Positions 9,376 through 18,096 of a stretch of DNA of 64,000 nt are shown in pieces. Position 1 is the stretch's first letter. The number at the start of each line of letters is the position of its first letter. The stretch covers positions 1 to 64,000 of the forward strand of contig JADYZP010000009.1 of assembly GCA_020853025.1 (NCBI GenBank), given 5' to 3'. The notes below the pieces were generated by a model, which did no database searches, was not told the origin of the DNA, and saw only the letters and a list, made by a program, of their open reading frames with translations. A program made the position numbers and the translations under genes. The DNA is from Burkholderiales bacterium (GTDB lineage: Bacteria > Pseudomonadota > Gammaproteobacteria > Burkholderiales > Casimicrobiaceae).

Positions 9376-10530
9376 CTAGCGCTCGTTCTCCGGCACGAAG
9401 CGTGCGCCGTAGGCGACGAACAGCGCAGCCAGCACGACGACGAACAGCGCCGTCGGCAGCGAGGTCGCGGTGGCGATACCCCCGATCAGCGGCGGCCCCA
9501 CGAGGAAGCCGCTGTAGCCGACGGTCGTGACGGAGGCGATGGCGGCCGCGCGGCTCACGCCCGGAACACGGGTCGACGCATTGAACAGGATCGGCGCGAT
9601 CGGCGCGAGGCCTGCGCCAACGAGGGCGAAGCCGACGAAGGCAACCCACGCGCTCGCCGCGACGAGGACCATGGCCATCGCGACGGCCGCGACGACGGCG
9701 CTCACGCACAACACGGCGCGCTCAGGGTAGCGCGCGCGAAGCTCGTCGCCGCCGAAGCGGGCGACGGCCATCGCGCCGCAGAATGTCCCGTAGCCAAGTG
9801 CAGCGTGCGCCTGCGGCATGCCGACGTCCTGCTTGAGATAGAGCACGCTCCAGTCGTACAGGATCCCCTCCGCCGTCATGCCGGCGAACGCCAGGAGTCC
9901 GATGAGGAGCAGCGTCCCTTGCGGCCAGGCGAAGTGCGCCGTGTCCTCGCCGGTTCGCGCGTGCGTCTCGAGCATGGCGCGTGACGCGATGCCGGCGGCG
10001 AGTGCGACGGTGCCGCCCATCGCAAAGAGCTGGACCCGCGGCGCCACGTGAAGGTCGAGGAGAGCGAAGGTGACGGCCGCAGCGAGCATGCCGCCGACGC
10101 TGAACATGCCGTGCAGGTTGCTCATGATCGGGCGGCCGCCGAGGCTTTCTAGCTCCGGGCCCTCGGTGTTGATGGCGACGTCGAACAGGCTCATCGAAGC
10201 GCCGAAGATCACCATGGCCGCGAGCAGCGCAGCAAAGCCCGGGTACTCCAGGACGGCGCCGAGCGACAGTCCCATCGCCAGTCCGGCGAGCGCCGCCGTC
10301 CGCCGTGCGCCGAGGCGTCCGACGACCCGGCCGGCGATCAGCAGCGCGAGCACCGTGCCGCCGGCGACTGCCAGCAGCACGATCGAGAGCGTTCCCGCGC
10401 CAAGCGCATACCGCGCGCCCAGCGATGGGATGTGCGTACCCCAGGCGCCCACGACGCTGCCGAGCAGTAGGAACTGGAGCCGCGTGGCCCGGCGCGCGCG
10501 CGACCGGAGCGCGCGCGGTTCGCTGCCCAC
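9376..10530 (-). CDS. MFS transporter (YbjJ/fucose-permease-like)
   Basis: A 384-residue major facilitator with about 12 hydrophobic segments. The opening A-T-R-L-Q-F-L-L-L-G-S-V-V-G-A-W-G-T-H-I-P resembles the YbjJ-like branch. No ATG exists near the conserved start; a GTG at 10530 gives the expected N-terminus and lies 8 nt after the selO stop, so the two are probably co-transcribed. The open frame continues upstream into selO without similarity, and I exclude that part. The substrate is unknown. Confidence 0.82.
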   Translation of the reverse strand: MGSEPRALRSRARRATRLQFLLLGSVVGAWGTHIPSLGARYALGAGTLSIVLLAVAGGTVLALLIAGRVVGRLGARRTAALAGLAMGLSLGAVLEYPGFAALLAAMVIFGASMSLFDVAINTEGPELESLGGRPIMSNLHGMFSVGGMLAAAVTFALLDLHVAPRVQLFAMGGTVALAAGIASRAMLETHARTGEDTAHFAWPQGTLLLIGLLAFAGMTAEGILYDWSVLYLKQDVGMPQAHAALGYGTFCGAMAVARFGGDELRARYPERAVLCVSAVVAAVAMAMVLVAASAWVAFVGFALVGAGLAPIAPILFNASTRVPGVSRAAAIASVTTVGYSGFLVGPPLIGGIATATSLPTALFVVVLAALFVAYGARFVPENER

Positions 10531-10538
10531 GCCGGTGC

Positions 10539-12011
10539 TCAAGTGCCGCAGAACGTGCGGTAACCCGCCGTCACTGCGGCGGGCGCAGGCTCCGCGAAGG
10601 GCGCCTGTGCAGCCGACTCGGCGTACGGCTGCCTGACCGCCGCGAGCAGTCTGTCGAACGGCGCGAGGTCGTCGTTGTCGGAGGCTGCGGCCAGCGCGTC
10701 TTCCACGCGATGGTTGCGCGCAATGACGAGGGGATTGATGCCGCGCATCGCCTGCGCGCGGTCGTTGGGTGCGCTGTCGGCTTCGCTTGCGCATCGTGCG
10801 TGCCAGCGCACGAGCCAGGCTTCGAGCCCCTGCACATCGGCGAATAGCGCGCGCAGCGGCGCGTCGATGCCGTCGGCAGTGTCGGCGAGCCGCCGCCACG
10901 CAAGCGTGAAGTCGACGTGGTGCGCATGCAGCAGCGAGAGCCAGTCATCGGCCAGTGCTCCGTCGTCCGCTTCGGCTCGACGCAGCCCGAGCTTGGCGCG
11001 CTGCCCGCGCAGCAGACAGCGCTGATATTGCGTGTCGAAGCCCGCGATCACTTCGGTGGCCAGCGCCACGGCTTGGTCGGAGTCGTCGGCAATGAGCGGC
11101 AGCAGCGTCTCGGCGAAGCGCGCGAGGTTCCACGCTGCGATGCGCGGCTGGTTGGCGAAGGCGTAGCGCCCGTGATGATCGATGGAGCTGAACACCGCCG
11201 CGGGATCGTAGGCCTCGATGAACGCGCATGGACCGTAGTCGATCGTCTCGCCGGAGATCGTCATGTTGTCGGTGTTCATCACGCCGTGGATGAAGCCGAC
11301 GTTCATCCATTGCGCAACCAGCGCCGCCTGCCGCGCGACCACGTTGCGCAGAAGACCCAGGAACGGCTGCGCAGCACCCACGAGTTCGGGGTCGTGTCTT
11401 GCAATCGTATACAGCGCGAGCTTGGAGAGGCTGTCGACGTCGCCGCGCGCCGCGTAGAACTGGAAGGTGCCGACGCGGAGGTGGCTCGCCGCAACACGGG
11501 TCAGCACGGCGCCGGGCAGCAGCTGCTCGCGATGCACGTCCTCGCCGGTGGTGGCAACCGCCAGCGCGCGCGTCGTCGGGATGCCCAGCGCGTGCATCGA
11601 TTCGCTGACCAGCACCTCGCGCAGCATCGGTCCGACGGCAGCCCTGCCGTCGCCGCCGCGGGCGAACTCCGTGCGTCCCGAGCCCTTGTACGCAATGTCG
11701 CGCCGGTTTCCGTGGCGGTCGATCACCTCGCCGAGAAGCAGTGCGCGGCCGTCGCCCAACTGCGGCACGAAGCCGCCGAACTGGTGGCCGGCGTAGGCCT
11801 GTGCCAGCGGCTCGGCGCCGTCGGGCACGGTGTTGCCGGCGAAAATCGCCGCCATCGCGGACTCGTCCTGCGACGCGAGGTCGAGGCCGAGCTCGTCCGC
11901 CAACGGCTGGTTGAAAAACCGGAGTCGCGGCGCACGAACGGGCGAAGGAAGGCGCGCGACGTAGAAGTTGGGCAGCTCACGTGCGAAGGTGTTGTCGAAA
12001 GCGATGGCCAT
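10539..12011 (-). CDS. selO: Protein adenylyltransferase SelO (YdiU)
   Basis: A 490-residue pseudokinase of the SelO/YdiU family, which transfers AMP from ATP to protein Ser/Thr/Tyr and is tied to redox stress responses. Seen: Y-A-G-H-Q-F-G-G, L-G-D-G-R-A-L-L-L-G-E, the basic residues in D-I-A-Y-K-G-S-G-R-T, and G-F-I-H-G-V-M-N-T-D-N-M with the catalytic-loop Asn and Asp. The C-terminus is T-F-C-G-T: the penultimate-region cysteine that replaces selenocysteine in bacterial forms. I start at the ATG at 12011 (M-A-I-A-F), which matches the family; an ATG three codons upstream is possible. Confidence 0.92.
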   Translation of the reverse strand: MAIAFDNTFARELPNFYVARLPSPVRAPRLRFFNQPLADELGLDLASQDESAMAAIFAGNTVPDGAEPLAQAYAGHQFGGFVPQLGDGRALLLGEVIDRHGNRRDIAYKGSGRTEFARGGDGRAAVGPMLREVLVSESMHALGIPTTRALAVATTGEDVHREQLLPGAVLTRVAASHLRVGTFQFYAARGDVDSLSKLALYTIARHDPELVGAAQPFLGLLRNVVARQAALVAQWMNVGFIHGVMNTDNMTISGETIDYGPCAFIEAYDPAAVFSSIDHHGRYAFANQPRIAAWNLARFAETLLPLIADDSDQAVALATEVIAGFDTQYQRCLLRGQRAKLGLRRAEADDGALADDWLSLLHAHHVDFTLAWRRLADTADGIDAPLRALFADVQGLEAWLVRWHARCASEADSAPNDRAQAMRGINPLVIARNHRVEDALAAASDNDDLAPFDRLLAAVRQPYAESAAQAPFAEPAPAAVTAGYRTFCGT

Positions 12012-12155
12012 GCCTGCCATTCTATCGCCGCGCTCGCCGTCTTCGCCGCTTCCGGCCGATCCCGGGGCGTGCCGGCGTACGCGGCGAGGCGCCAAAGCGT
12101 CTCAATCGCGCGGTCCTGACGTACACTTTGTGCTTTCTCGTGCAAGGGAACTGCG

Positions 12156-12506
12156 ATGGGTATCCGCTACGAAGACGTGACCGATGGCGTTCGGCGCATT
12201 CACCTGTTCGGGCGCCTCGATACCGTCGGCAGCGAGGAAATCGCCGGGAAGCTGGCGTCGCTCGCGGAATCGGCGAAACGCGGTGTCGTCGTATACCTTT
12301 CGGGAGTGACCTTCCTTTCGTCGATGGGCATTCGCGCGCTGGTTTCGGCCGCCAAGGCGCTGCAGGCGAGGGGCGGCCGCTTGGTGCTGCACGTGGACGG
12401 TAGCGACGTCGTCGTTAGAACGCTCGAAGCGACCGGTGTCGACGAGCTGATCCCGGTGTTCGACGACGAGGACGAAGCCGAACGCGCCGCCATGACCTCA
12501 GTGTAG
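12156..12506 (+). CDS. STAS-domain anti-sigma factor antagonist (RsbV/SpoIIAA-like)
   Basis: A 116-residue single STAS domain. The conserved serine patch V-T-F-L-S55-S56-M-G-I-R holds the residue phosphorylated by a cognate anti-sigma kinase. AAGGGAA precedes the ATG. The next two genes encode a GHKL ATPase and a PP2C phosphatase, the two other parts of a partner-switching device, so this protein is probably the phospho-switch: dephosphorylated it sequesters the ATPase. The three-gene order is rsbV-rsbW-rsbU-like. The ultimate target (sigma factor or other) is not in the window. Confidence 0.88.
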   Translation: MGIRYEDVTDGVRRIHLFGRLDTVGSEEIAGKLASLAESAKRGVVVYLSGVTFLSSMGIRALVSAAKALQARGGRLVLHVDGSDVVVRTLEATGVDELIPVFDDEDEAERAAMTSV

Positions 12507-12507
12507 G

Positions 12508-12966
12508 ATGCCGGAGAGAGTGGAAAGACCACGTGTGGAACTGACGATCCGCGCCGACGCGCGGGACGCAAGACGGGCGTCGGAGTGGCTCGAGTCCTCG
12601 GCGCGTGACCAGGGCGTTCCTCCAGCGCACATCGTTCGTCTGGATCACTGCCTCGACGAAGTGCTTGCCAACGTGTTCATGCACGGAGGGACGGCTGCGC
12701 TGGCATCGTCGGTGCTGCTGCAACTCGGTGTGCGGCGGCGACCGGGCGTGTGCACCGCCGAGCTCGTCGTCGTCGACGCCGGAGCGGAGTTCGATTCGTC
12801 TGCCTCGTCCAACGGGCCGACGCCGAAACCGGCCAGCCTCGCGGAAGCCGGTCTCGGCGGCCTCGGCCTCGCGATGATTCGCAGCTTCTCCGACGACTTG
12901 AGCTACCGCCGCAGCGACGGCCAAAACCATCTGACGATCAGCGTGCGCTGGACCGAGGCGGCGTGA
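12508..12966 (+). CDS. Anti-sigma-type serine kinase / HATPase (RsbW/SpoIIAB-like)
   Basis: A 152-residue GHKL ATPase domain. The N-box is H-C-L-D-E-V-L-A-N-V-F-M-H-G, the G1 box V-V-D-A-G-A-E-F-D, and the G2 region G-L-G-G-L-G-L-A-M-I-R. By family it phosphorylates the STAS partner and binds either it or a target. The ATG at 12508 is 1 nt after the STAS stop; a GTG at 12535 is an alternative start with better upstream spacing. Its stop overlaps the phosphatase GTG. Such ATPases in Proteobacteria often act on something other than a sigma factor, and none is encoded nearby. Confidence 0.85.
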   Translation: MPERVERPRVELTIRADARDARRASEWLESSARDQGVPPAHIVRLDHCLDEVLANVFMHGGTAALASSVLLQLGVRRRPGVCTAELVVVDAGAEFDSSASSNGPTPKPASLAEAGLGGLGLAMIRSFSDDLSYRRSDGQNHLTISVRWTEAA

Positions 12967-14258
12967 CGGCTGCGACCTCCGACGCGCTGCACGCAGCGGA
13001 CGTCGAGGCGGTCACGCTGTTCCGCGGCGTCGACATGACTGCCGTCAACGAAGCCATCAAGGACTGCCCGATACGCAGCCTGCCTGCAGGCGCGATCCTG
13101 CTGGAACCCGGGCAAGCGAGCGACACCATCTACCTGCTGCTGTCGGGGCAGTTGTCGGCGCAGCTCGAAGATCCAGCCTTTCCCGATCGCGGAATCGCGA
13201 TTCGGTCGGGAGAGTGCGTCGGAGAGCTGTCGGTGATCGACGGCAAGCCGGCCTCGGCGTACGTCGTCGCAGGGGTGGAGTCACGCGTGCTCGAGCTGCC
13301 GGGCAAGCTGTTCTGGAGTCGCCTGGCACCGATACCGGGCGTCTCGCGCAATCTGCTCGCGGCGCTGACCGTGCGCATGCGCAGAAGCAACGAGGCGGTG
13401 CTCGAAGCGCAACGCAGGCAACTCGACCTCGAGCATCTGCGCCGCGAGCTGCAGGTCGCGCGCCAGCTGCAGATCAACATGATCCCGCCGGGCGGCAATC
13501 TCTTCCCGGAGCGCAGCGATGTCGAGGTCGCCGGCATGATGAACCCTGCGTCCGAAGTCGGCGGCGATTTCTTCGACGCCTTCTTCGTCGACGAGCGGCA
13601 TCTGTTTCTGTGCGTGGGAGACGTATCCGGCCACGGCATTCCCGCGGCGTTGTTCATGGCGCGCACGATGGGCCTCATCCGCATCGCCGCCATGGGCACA
13701 CGCGGTCCCGATCGCCTGCTCGAGCGGCTCAACGAACAGCTCTGCATCGGCAACGATACGAACATCTTCGTGACGCTGTTCTGCGCCTTCCTCGACGTGG
13801 CGTCCGGGCGTCTGGTCTACGCCAACGCCGGGCATCCGGCGCCTATCGTGGCGCACGCGGGGCGCGCGTCGTCGCTGGCGATACCCAAGGGCGCGCTGGT
13901 CGGCGTGATGCCCGGGCTGCGCTACGAGGCGAAGGAGGGCGCGCTCGACGAAGGTGTCACGCTCGTCTGCTTCACCGATGGCGTGACCGAGGCCTGCTCG
14001 CTGCCGGACCGCGCGTTCTCCGCAGAGCGACTGGTTTCCATCGCCGCCGCCCACTCCGAGGGCTCCGTGGAGGATTTGCTGGAGTCGGTGCAACGCGAGC
14101 TTGCGCGCTTCCTGGGGGATGTGCCGCCGGCGGACGATTGCACTTTGCTCGCCTTGCGAAGGCCGGCACGCCGGGCGATGGGTTCCGAGCGCCCGCTGCC
14201 GAAAGATCAGACTCCGGCCGCCTGGCCGTCGCGTCGCGAATCCGACGCGGCCACGTAG
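12963..14258 (+). CDS. PP2C/SpoIIE-type phosphatase with cyclic-nucleotide-binding-like domain
   Basis: A 431-residue protein starting at a GTG that overlaps the ATPase stop (GTGA). Residues about 15-140 form a Crp-like cNMP-binding fold (P-A-G-A-I-L-L-E-P-G, G-E-C-V-G-E-L-S-V-I-D-G). A helical linker follows (about 150-185, E-A-Q-R-R-Q-L-D-L-E-H-L-R-R-E-L), then a SpoIIE/RsbU PP2C domain with metal aspartates in E-V-G-G-D-F-F-D, V-G-D-V-S-G-H-G, F-T-D-G-V-T-E-A and A-D-D-C-T-L-L-A-L. It should dephosphorylate the STAS protein, with input from a ligand on the N-terminal domain. The last 52 nt overlap the converging gamma-glutamyltransferase gene. Confidence 0.88.
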   Translation: MTAATSDALHAADVEAVTLFRGVDMTAVNEAIKDCPIRSLPAGAILLEPGQASDTIYLLLSGQLSAQLEDPAFPDRGIAIRSGECVGELSVIDGKPASAYVVAGVESRVLELPGKLFWSRLAPIPGVSRNLLAALTVRMRRSNEAVLEAQRRQLDLEHLRRELQVARQLQINMIPPGGNLFPERSDVEVAGMMNPASEVGGDFFDAFFVDERHLFLCVGDVSGHGIPAALFMARTMGLIRIAAMGTRGPDRLLERLNEQLCIGNDTNIFVTLFCAFLDVASGRLVYANAGHPAPIVAHAGRASSLAIPKGALVGVMPGLRYEAKEGALDEGVTLVCFTDGVTEACSLPDRAFSAERLVSIAAAHSEGSVEDLLESVQRELARFLGDVPPADDCTLLALRRPARRAMGSERPLPKDQTPAAWPSRRESDAAT

Positions 14259-15793
14259 CCGTCTTCGCTGCGTACGATGAACTGCCCGGCACCGTAGTCC
14301 ATGTAGGAGTCGTCAGTGGACCCGATGGCGTGCCCCATCGCGATGAGTTCGCGACGCAATTCCGGTGTGGCCGTACCCTCGAGATCGACGGCTCCGTCGG
14401 GCGCCACCTTCCAGCGCGGCGCGTCGAGCGCCGCCTGCGGGTTCATCGCATGGTCGACCAGGCGCACCAGTGTTTGCACGTGCCCGGGCGGCTGGATGGG
14501 ACCCCCCATCACGCCGAAGGCCGCCAACGGCGCGCCGTTGCACGTCAGGAATCCGGGAATGATCGTGTGGTACGGCCGCTTGCCGCCTGCCACCTCGTTC
14601 GGATGTCCGCGGGCAAGCGTGAAGCCGGCGCCGCGGTTCTGCAGGCTGATGCCGGTGCCGGGCACGACGACGCCGGAACCGAAGCCCATGTAGTTGGACT
14701 GGATGAGTGAGACCATCATGCCGTTCGCGTCGGCCGCGCACAGGTACACGGTGCCGCCCTTGGGCGGGTCGCCGGGACCGAAGGCGCGAGCGCGCGCGGG
14801 ATCGATTGCTCTGGCACGGGTCGCAAGATACGCGCGGTCGAGCAGCGCCGCCGCCGGCACCGCCATCGCGCGCGGATCGCCGACGTAGCGATACGCGTCG
14901 GCAAAGGCGAGCTTCATCGCTTCGATCTGCAGATGCTGCGCGGCACCACCGTCCGCGGCTAGCGCGTGCAGGTCGAAGCTCTCGAGGATTCCCAGCGCCA
15001 TCAGCGCGGCGATCCCCTGGCCGTTGGGCGGGATTTGGTGGACGGTGACACCGCGGTAGTCGAGTCCGAGCGGTTCGACCCAGTCAGCGGTGTGCGCCGC
15101 GAAGTCTTCCAGCTCATGCGCGCCCGAGTTTGCCTGCGCATGCCGCACCATCGCGTCGGCGAGTTCGCCGCGGTAGAACGCCTCACCGTCGCTTTGTGCG
15201 ATCTTCTGCAGCGAATTGGCCATTGCGGGACACGCAAAGCGTTCCCCCGGCGCCGGCGCGCGGCCGCGCGGCATGAAGTGCTCGAACCAGCCCAGGTCGC
15301 TCGGCATGTGCGGGACCGCCAGCGCCCATTTTTCGGCGACGACGGGCGATACGGCAAAGCCGTCGCGCGCATAGCGGATCGCCGGCTCGAAGAGGTCGGC
15401 AAAAGGCAATTCACCGAAGCGCTGCGACAACGCGCGCCAACCGGACACCGCACCGGGAATCGTCACCGCATCCCACCCGCGCTCGGGCAGCGTGGACATG
15501 CCGGCGAAGCGCACCGGTGACCATGCGGCGGGTGCGCGGCCAGAGGCGTTCAACCCGACCAGTTCGCCGTCGGTCCACAAGATCGCGAAGAGGTCGGACC
15601 CCAGACCGTTGCTGCAGGGCTCGACGACGGTGAGCGTAATGGCGGTGGCGAGCGCCGCGTCGACGGCGTTGCCGCCGCGGGCGAGCATCGCGATGCCCGC
15701 CTGTGTCGCCAGTGGCTGCGAAGTCGCCACCGCGTTGCGCGCAAAGATCGGCTGCCGCCGCGAAGCGTAGGGGAGGTTCCAGTCGAAGTTCAT
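14207..15793 (-). CDS. Gamma-glutamyltransferase family protein
   Basis: A 528-residue Ntn-hydrolase of the gamma-glutamyltransferase superfamily (YwrD-like branch). Such proteins self-cleave at a threonine to make large and small subunits. Here the likely nucleophile is the Thr in P-P-K-G-G-T-V-Y-L near residue 350, followed by Q-S-N-Y-M-G-F-G-S-G and G-K-R-P-Y-H-T-I-I-P. No signal peptide is obvious, so it may be cytoplasmic, unlike E. coli Ggt. The ATG at 15793 is chosen by similarity; an upstream in-frame start at 15820 is possible. Glutathione or another gamma-glutamyl compound is the expected substrate. It overlaps the PP2C gene tail to tail by 52 nt. Confidence 0.88.
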   Translation of the reverse strand: MNFDWNLPYASRRQPIFARNAVATSQPLATQAGIAMLARGGNAVDAALATAITLTVVEPCSNGLGSDLFAILWTDGELVGLNASGRAPAAWSPVRFAGMSTLPERGWDAVTIPGAVSGWRALSQRFGELPFADLFEPAIRYARDGFAVSPVVAEKWALAVPHMPSDLGWFEHFMPRGRAPAPGERFACPAMANSLQKIAQSDGEAFYRGELADAMVRHAQANSGAHELEDFAAHTADWVEPLGLDYRGVTVHQIPPNGQGIAALMALGILESFDLHALAADGGAAQHLQIEAMKLAFADAYRYVGDPRAMAVPAAALLDRAYLATRARAIDPARARAFGPGDPPKGGTVYLCAADANGMMVSLIQSNYMGFGSGVVVPGTGISLQNRGAGFTLARGHPNEVAGGKRPYHTIIPGFLTCNGAPLAAFGVMGGPIQPPGHVQTLVRLVDHAMNPQAALDAPRWKVAPDGAVDLEGTATPELRRELIAMGHAIGSTDDSYMDYGAGQFIVRSEDGYVAASDSRRDGQAAGV

Positions 15794-15830
15794 CACGCAG
15801 CGCCCGCGGCTGCCGACCATGGGATGGTCA

Positions 15831-17345
15831 CTATTGCTCCTGGAACGCCTCTTCGCGCCGCTTGCGGATGTTCGGTGCGACGATGATCAACAGCAGGATC
15901 GCGGCCATCGCCAGCATCACCCCGGAAATGGGGCGGGTCACGAAGACGGTTGGATCGCCGCGCGACAGGAGCAGCGCCCGGCGCAGGTTTTCCTCCATCA
16001 TCGGACCGAGGATGAAACCGAGCAGCAGCGGCGCCGGCTCGCATTCGAGTTTGACAAAGACCCAGCCGAGCAAGCCGAAAACGACGGTCATGTAGACGTC
16101 GAATACGTTGTTGTTGATGCTGTAGGTACCGATGCAGCAAAAGAGCAGGATCGCCGGATAGAGAAGACGATAGGGCACCATCAGCAACTTCACCCAGATG
16201 CCGATCAGCGGCAGGTTGAGCACGACCAGCATGACGTTGCCGATCCACATGCTGACGATCAGCCCCCAGAAGAGTTCCGGATTGCTGGTCATAACCTGCG
16301 GCCCCGGCTGGATCGAATGGATGGTCATCGCACCGACCATCAGCGCCATCACCGCGTTGGGCGGAATCCCCAACGTCAGCATCGGGATGAACGACGCCTG
16401 CGAGCCCGCGTTGTTGGCGCTTTCCGGGCCGGCGACGCCTTCGATGGCACCCTTGCCGAAGCGTGACGGATCCTTGGCGATCTTCTTCTCGACCGTGTAG
16501 GAGGCGAAGGCGCTGAGCAGCGCGCCGCCGCCGGGCAGGATGCCGAGCACCGAACCCAGCCCGGTTCCGCGCAGGATCGCCGGCAGCGCCTGCTTGAACT
16601 CCGCCCAGGTCAGCAGCAGGCCGGTGACCTTTTCGGTGAAGACCTCGCGTTTCTCGGTTTGCTGCAGGTTGATGATGATTTCCGCGTAGGCAAAGAGGCC
16701 CATCGCCACGGTGACGAAGCCGATGCCGTCGGACAACTCGGGAATACCGAAGGAGTAGCGCTGGAGGCCGGAATTGACGTCGGTGCCGACGATGCCGAGC
16801 AGCAGTCCGAGCACGATCATGCCGATCGCCTTCAGCAGCGATCCACTGGCCAGCACGACGGCGGCGATCAGGCCGAGGACCATCAGCGAAAAATACTCGG
16901 CGGGCCCGAATTTCAGCGCAACTTCGGCCAGCGGCGGCGCGAATGCGGCGATCATCAGCGTCGCAAAGCAGCCGGCGATGAACGAGCCGATCGCCGCCAC
17001 CGACAGCGCCTTGCCCGCGCGCCCCTGGCGCGCCATCTGGTAGCCGTCGAGACAGGTGACCACTGACGATGATTCTCCGGGCAGGTTGACCAGGATCGCC
17101 GTCGTCGAGCCGCCGTACTGCGCACCGTAGTAGATGCCGGCGAGCATGATCAGCGCCGACACCGGCGGCAGCGCGTAGGTGATCGGCAGCAGCATGGCGA
17201 TCGTCGGCAAGGGGCCGATACCGGGAAGCACACCGATCAAGGTGCCGAGCAGGACGCCGAAAAAGCAGTACAACAGATTCGTGAGCGACAGCGCTTCCCC
17301 GAAGCCGATGCCGAGGTTGTGGACGAGCGTGGTCAGGAATTCCAT
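15831..17345 (-). CDS. tctA: Tripartite tricarboxylate transporter large membrane subunit TctA
   Basis: A 504-residue polytopic membrane protein with about 10-12 hydrophobic segments. Family signatures include G-V-L-P-G-I-G-P-L-P-T-I-A near residue 40, Y-Y-G-A-Q-Y-G-G-S-T-T-A-I-L, and L-P-G-G-G-A-L-L-S-A-F near residue 270. It forms the carboxylate:cation symporter channel with TctB and takes substrate from a Bug/TctC receptor. It follows tctB by 13 nt. No receptor is adjacent; the Bug gene at 8.4 kb is a candidate. The specific substrate cannot be inferred. Confidence 0.94.
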   Translation of the reverse strand: MEFLTTLVHNLGIGFGEALSLTNLLYCFFGVLLGTLIGVLPGIGPLPTIAMLLPITYALPPVSALIMLAGIYYGAQYGGSTTAILVNLPGESSSVVTCLDGYQMARQGRAGKALSVAAIGSFIAGCFATLMIAAFAPPLAEVALKFGPAEYFSLMVLGLIAAVVLASGSLLKAIGMIVLGLLLGIVGTDVNSGLQRYSFGIPELSDGIGFVTVAMGLFAYAEIIINLQQTEKREVFTEKVTGLLLTWAEFKQALPAILRGTGLGSVLGILPGGGALLSAFASYTVEKKIAKDPSRFGKGAIEGVAGPESANNAGSQASFIPMLTLGIPPNAVMALMVGAMTIHSIQPGPQVMTSNPELFWGLIVSMWIGNVMLVVLNLPLIGIWVKLLMVPYRLLYPAILLFCCIGTYSINNNVFDVYMTVVFGLLGWVFVKLECEPAPLLLGFILGPMMEENLRRALLLSRGDPTVFVTRPISGVMLAMAAILLLIIVAPNIRKRREEAFQEQ

Positions 17346-17358
17346 CGCGTGCCCTCCC

Positions 17359-17814
17359 TCAGCCCAGGAACGCCGGCCACAGCGGCAGCTGCAGATTGAG
17401 GCCGTAGCCGAAGGCCGCGACGGCGAAGGCCGCGAGCAAGACCGACGCGATGATCGCTTCCTTCCAGCGAAACTCGTGGCTCGCAGTACTCGCTACGACG
17501 ACCAGGACGACCGTCGCGGCCACCATGCCGAAGTAGGGCGCGACGAGAGCGAACAGCGCGATGCTCGCCAGCACGATGACCAGCGGCTTCAACGGGCGCC
17601 AGGCGATGCGCGCACCGGCGACGCGTACGCCGCGCAGCGCCAGGATCACGCCGATGCCGATCATGATGGCGCCCAGGATACGGGGAAAATAGCCGGGACC
17701 CATGCGGCCCGCCGTGCCGACCGGGTAGTTGTAGGCGATCAGGATCGCTGCCAGGCCGAAGGCCATATACAACATCCCGGCCCAGAAGTCCTTGGGATTC
17801 TTGATAAACGACAT
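17359..17814 (-). CDS. tctB: Tripartite tricarboxylate transporter small membrane subunit TctB
   Basis: A 151-residue protein with about four hydrophobic helices, the small subunit of the TTT family. The start M-S-F-I-K-N-P-K-D-F-W-A-G follows GGAGAG and fits the family; the open frame extends upstream for 74 unrelated residues, which I exclude. R-M-G-P-G-Y-F-P-R is the usual TctB motif. It is transcribed together with tctA. Confidence 0.92.
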   Translation of the reverse strand: MSFIKNPKDFWAGMLYMAFGLAAILIAYNYPVGTAGRMGPGYFPRILGAIMIGIGVILALRGVRVAGARIAWRPLKPLVIVLASIALFALVAPYFGMVAATVVLVVVASTASHEFRWKEAIIASVLLAAFAVAAFGYGLNLQLPLWPAFLG

Positions 17815-18038
17815 GCTCGGTCTCTCCGTGGTCGGCCACCGTGTCGCTGCCTTGCGGCCGAAGGCGTGTCTTCGTTTTTCGAGTTCCGCGTCCAACATCG
17901 CCGGCAACGTACCGACCGCTGTCCGAAGGACAGGGTGGGTGCAAGCATGCGCGCGAGCCGTGAGGGTATTGACTTGACGCGCTTCTGTCCAGTGCGGAAT
18001 CGATGACTGCCGCGGTTCGTGGCGCGGCCTGCGCATAG

Positions 18039-18068
18039 AAAAAGGGCAGACCGACTCGGCCTGCCCTT
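18039..18068 (-). terminator. Rho-independent terminator of the ppiC operon
   Basis: Read on the minus strand, AAGGGCAG (18068-18061) pairs with CTGCCCTT (18049-18042) and the stem extends inward (CCGA/TCGG) to a very short loop. A T-run follows at once (18043-18039). It lies 28 nt beyond the ppiC stop and should end the yciB-bolA-ppiC transcript. Confidence 0.85.
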
Positions 18069-18096
18069 CGCTTCACCAGATGCTGGATACGCTCGG

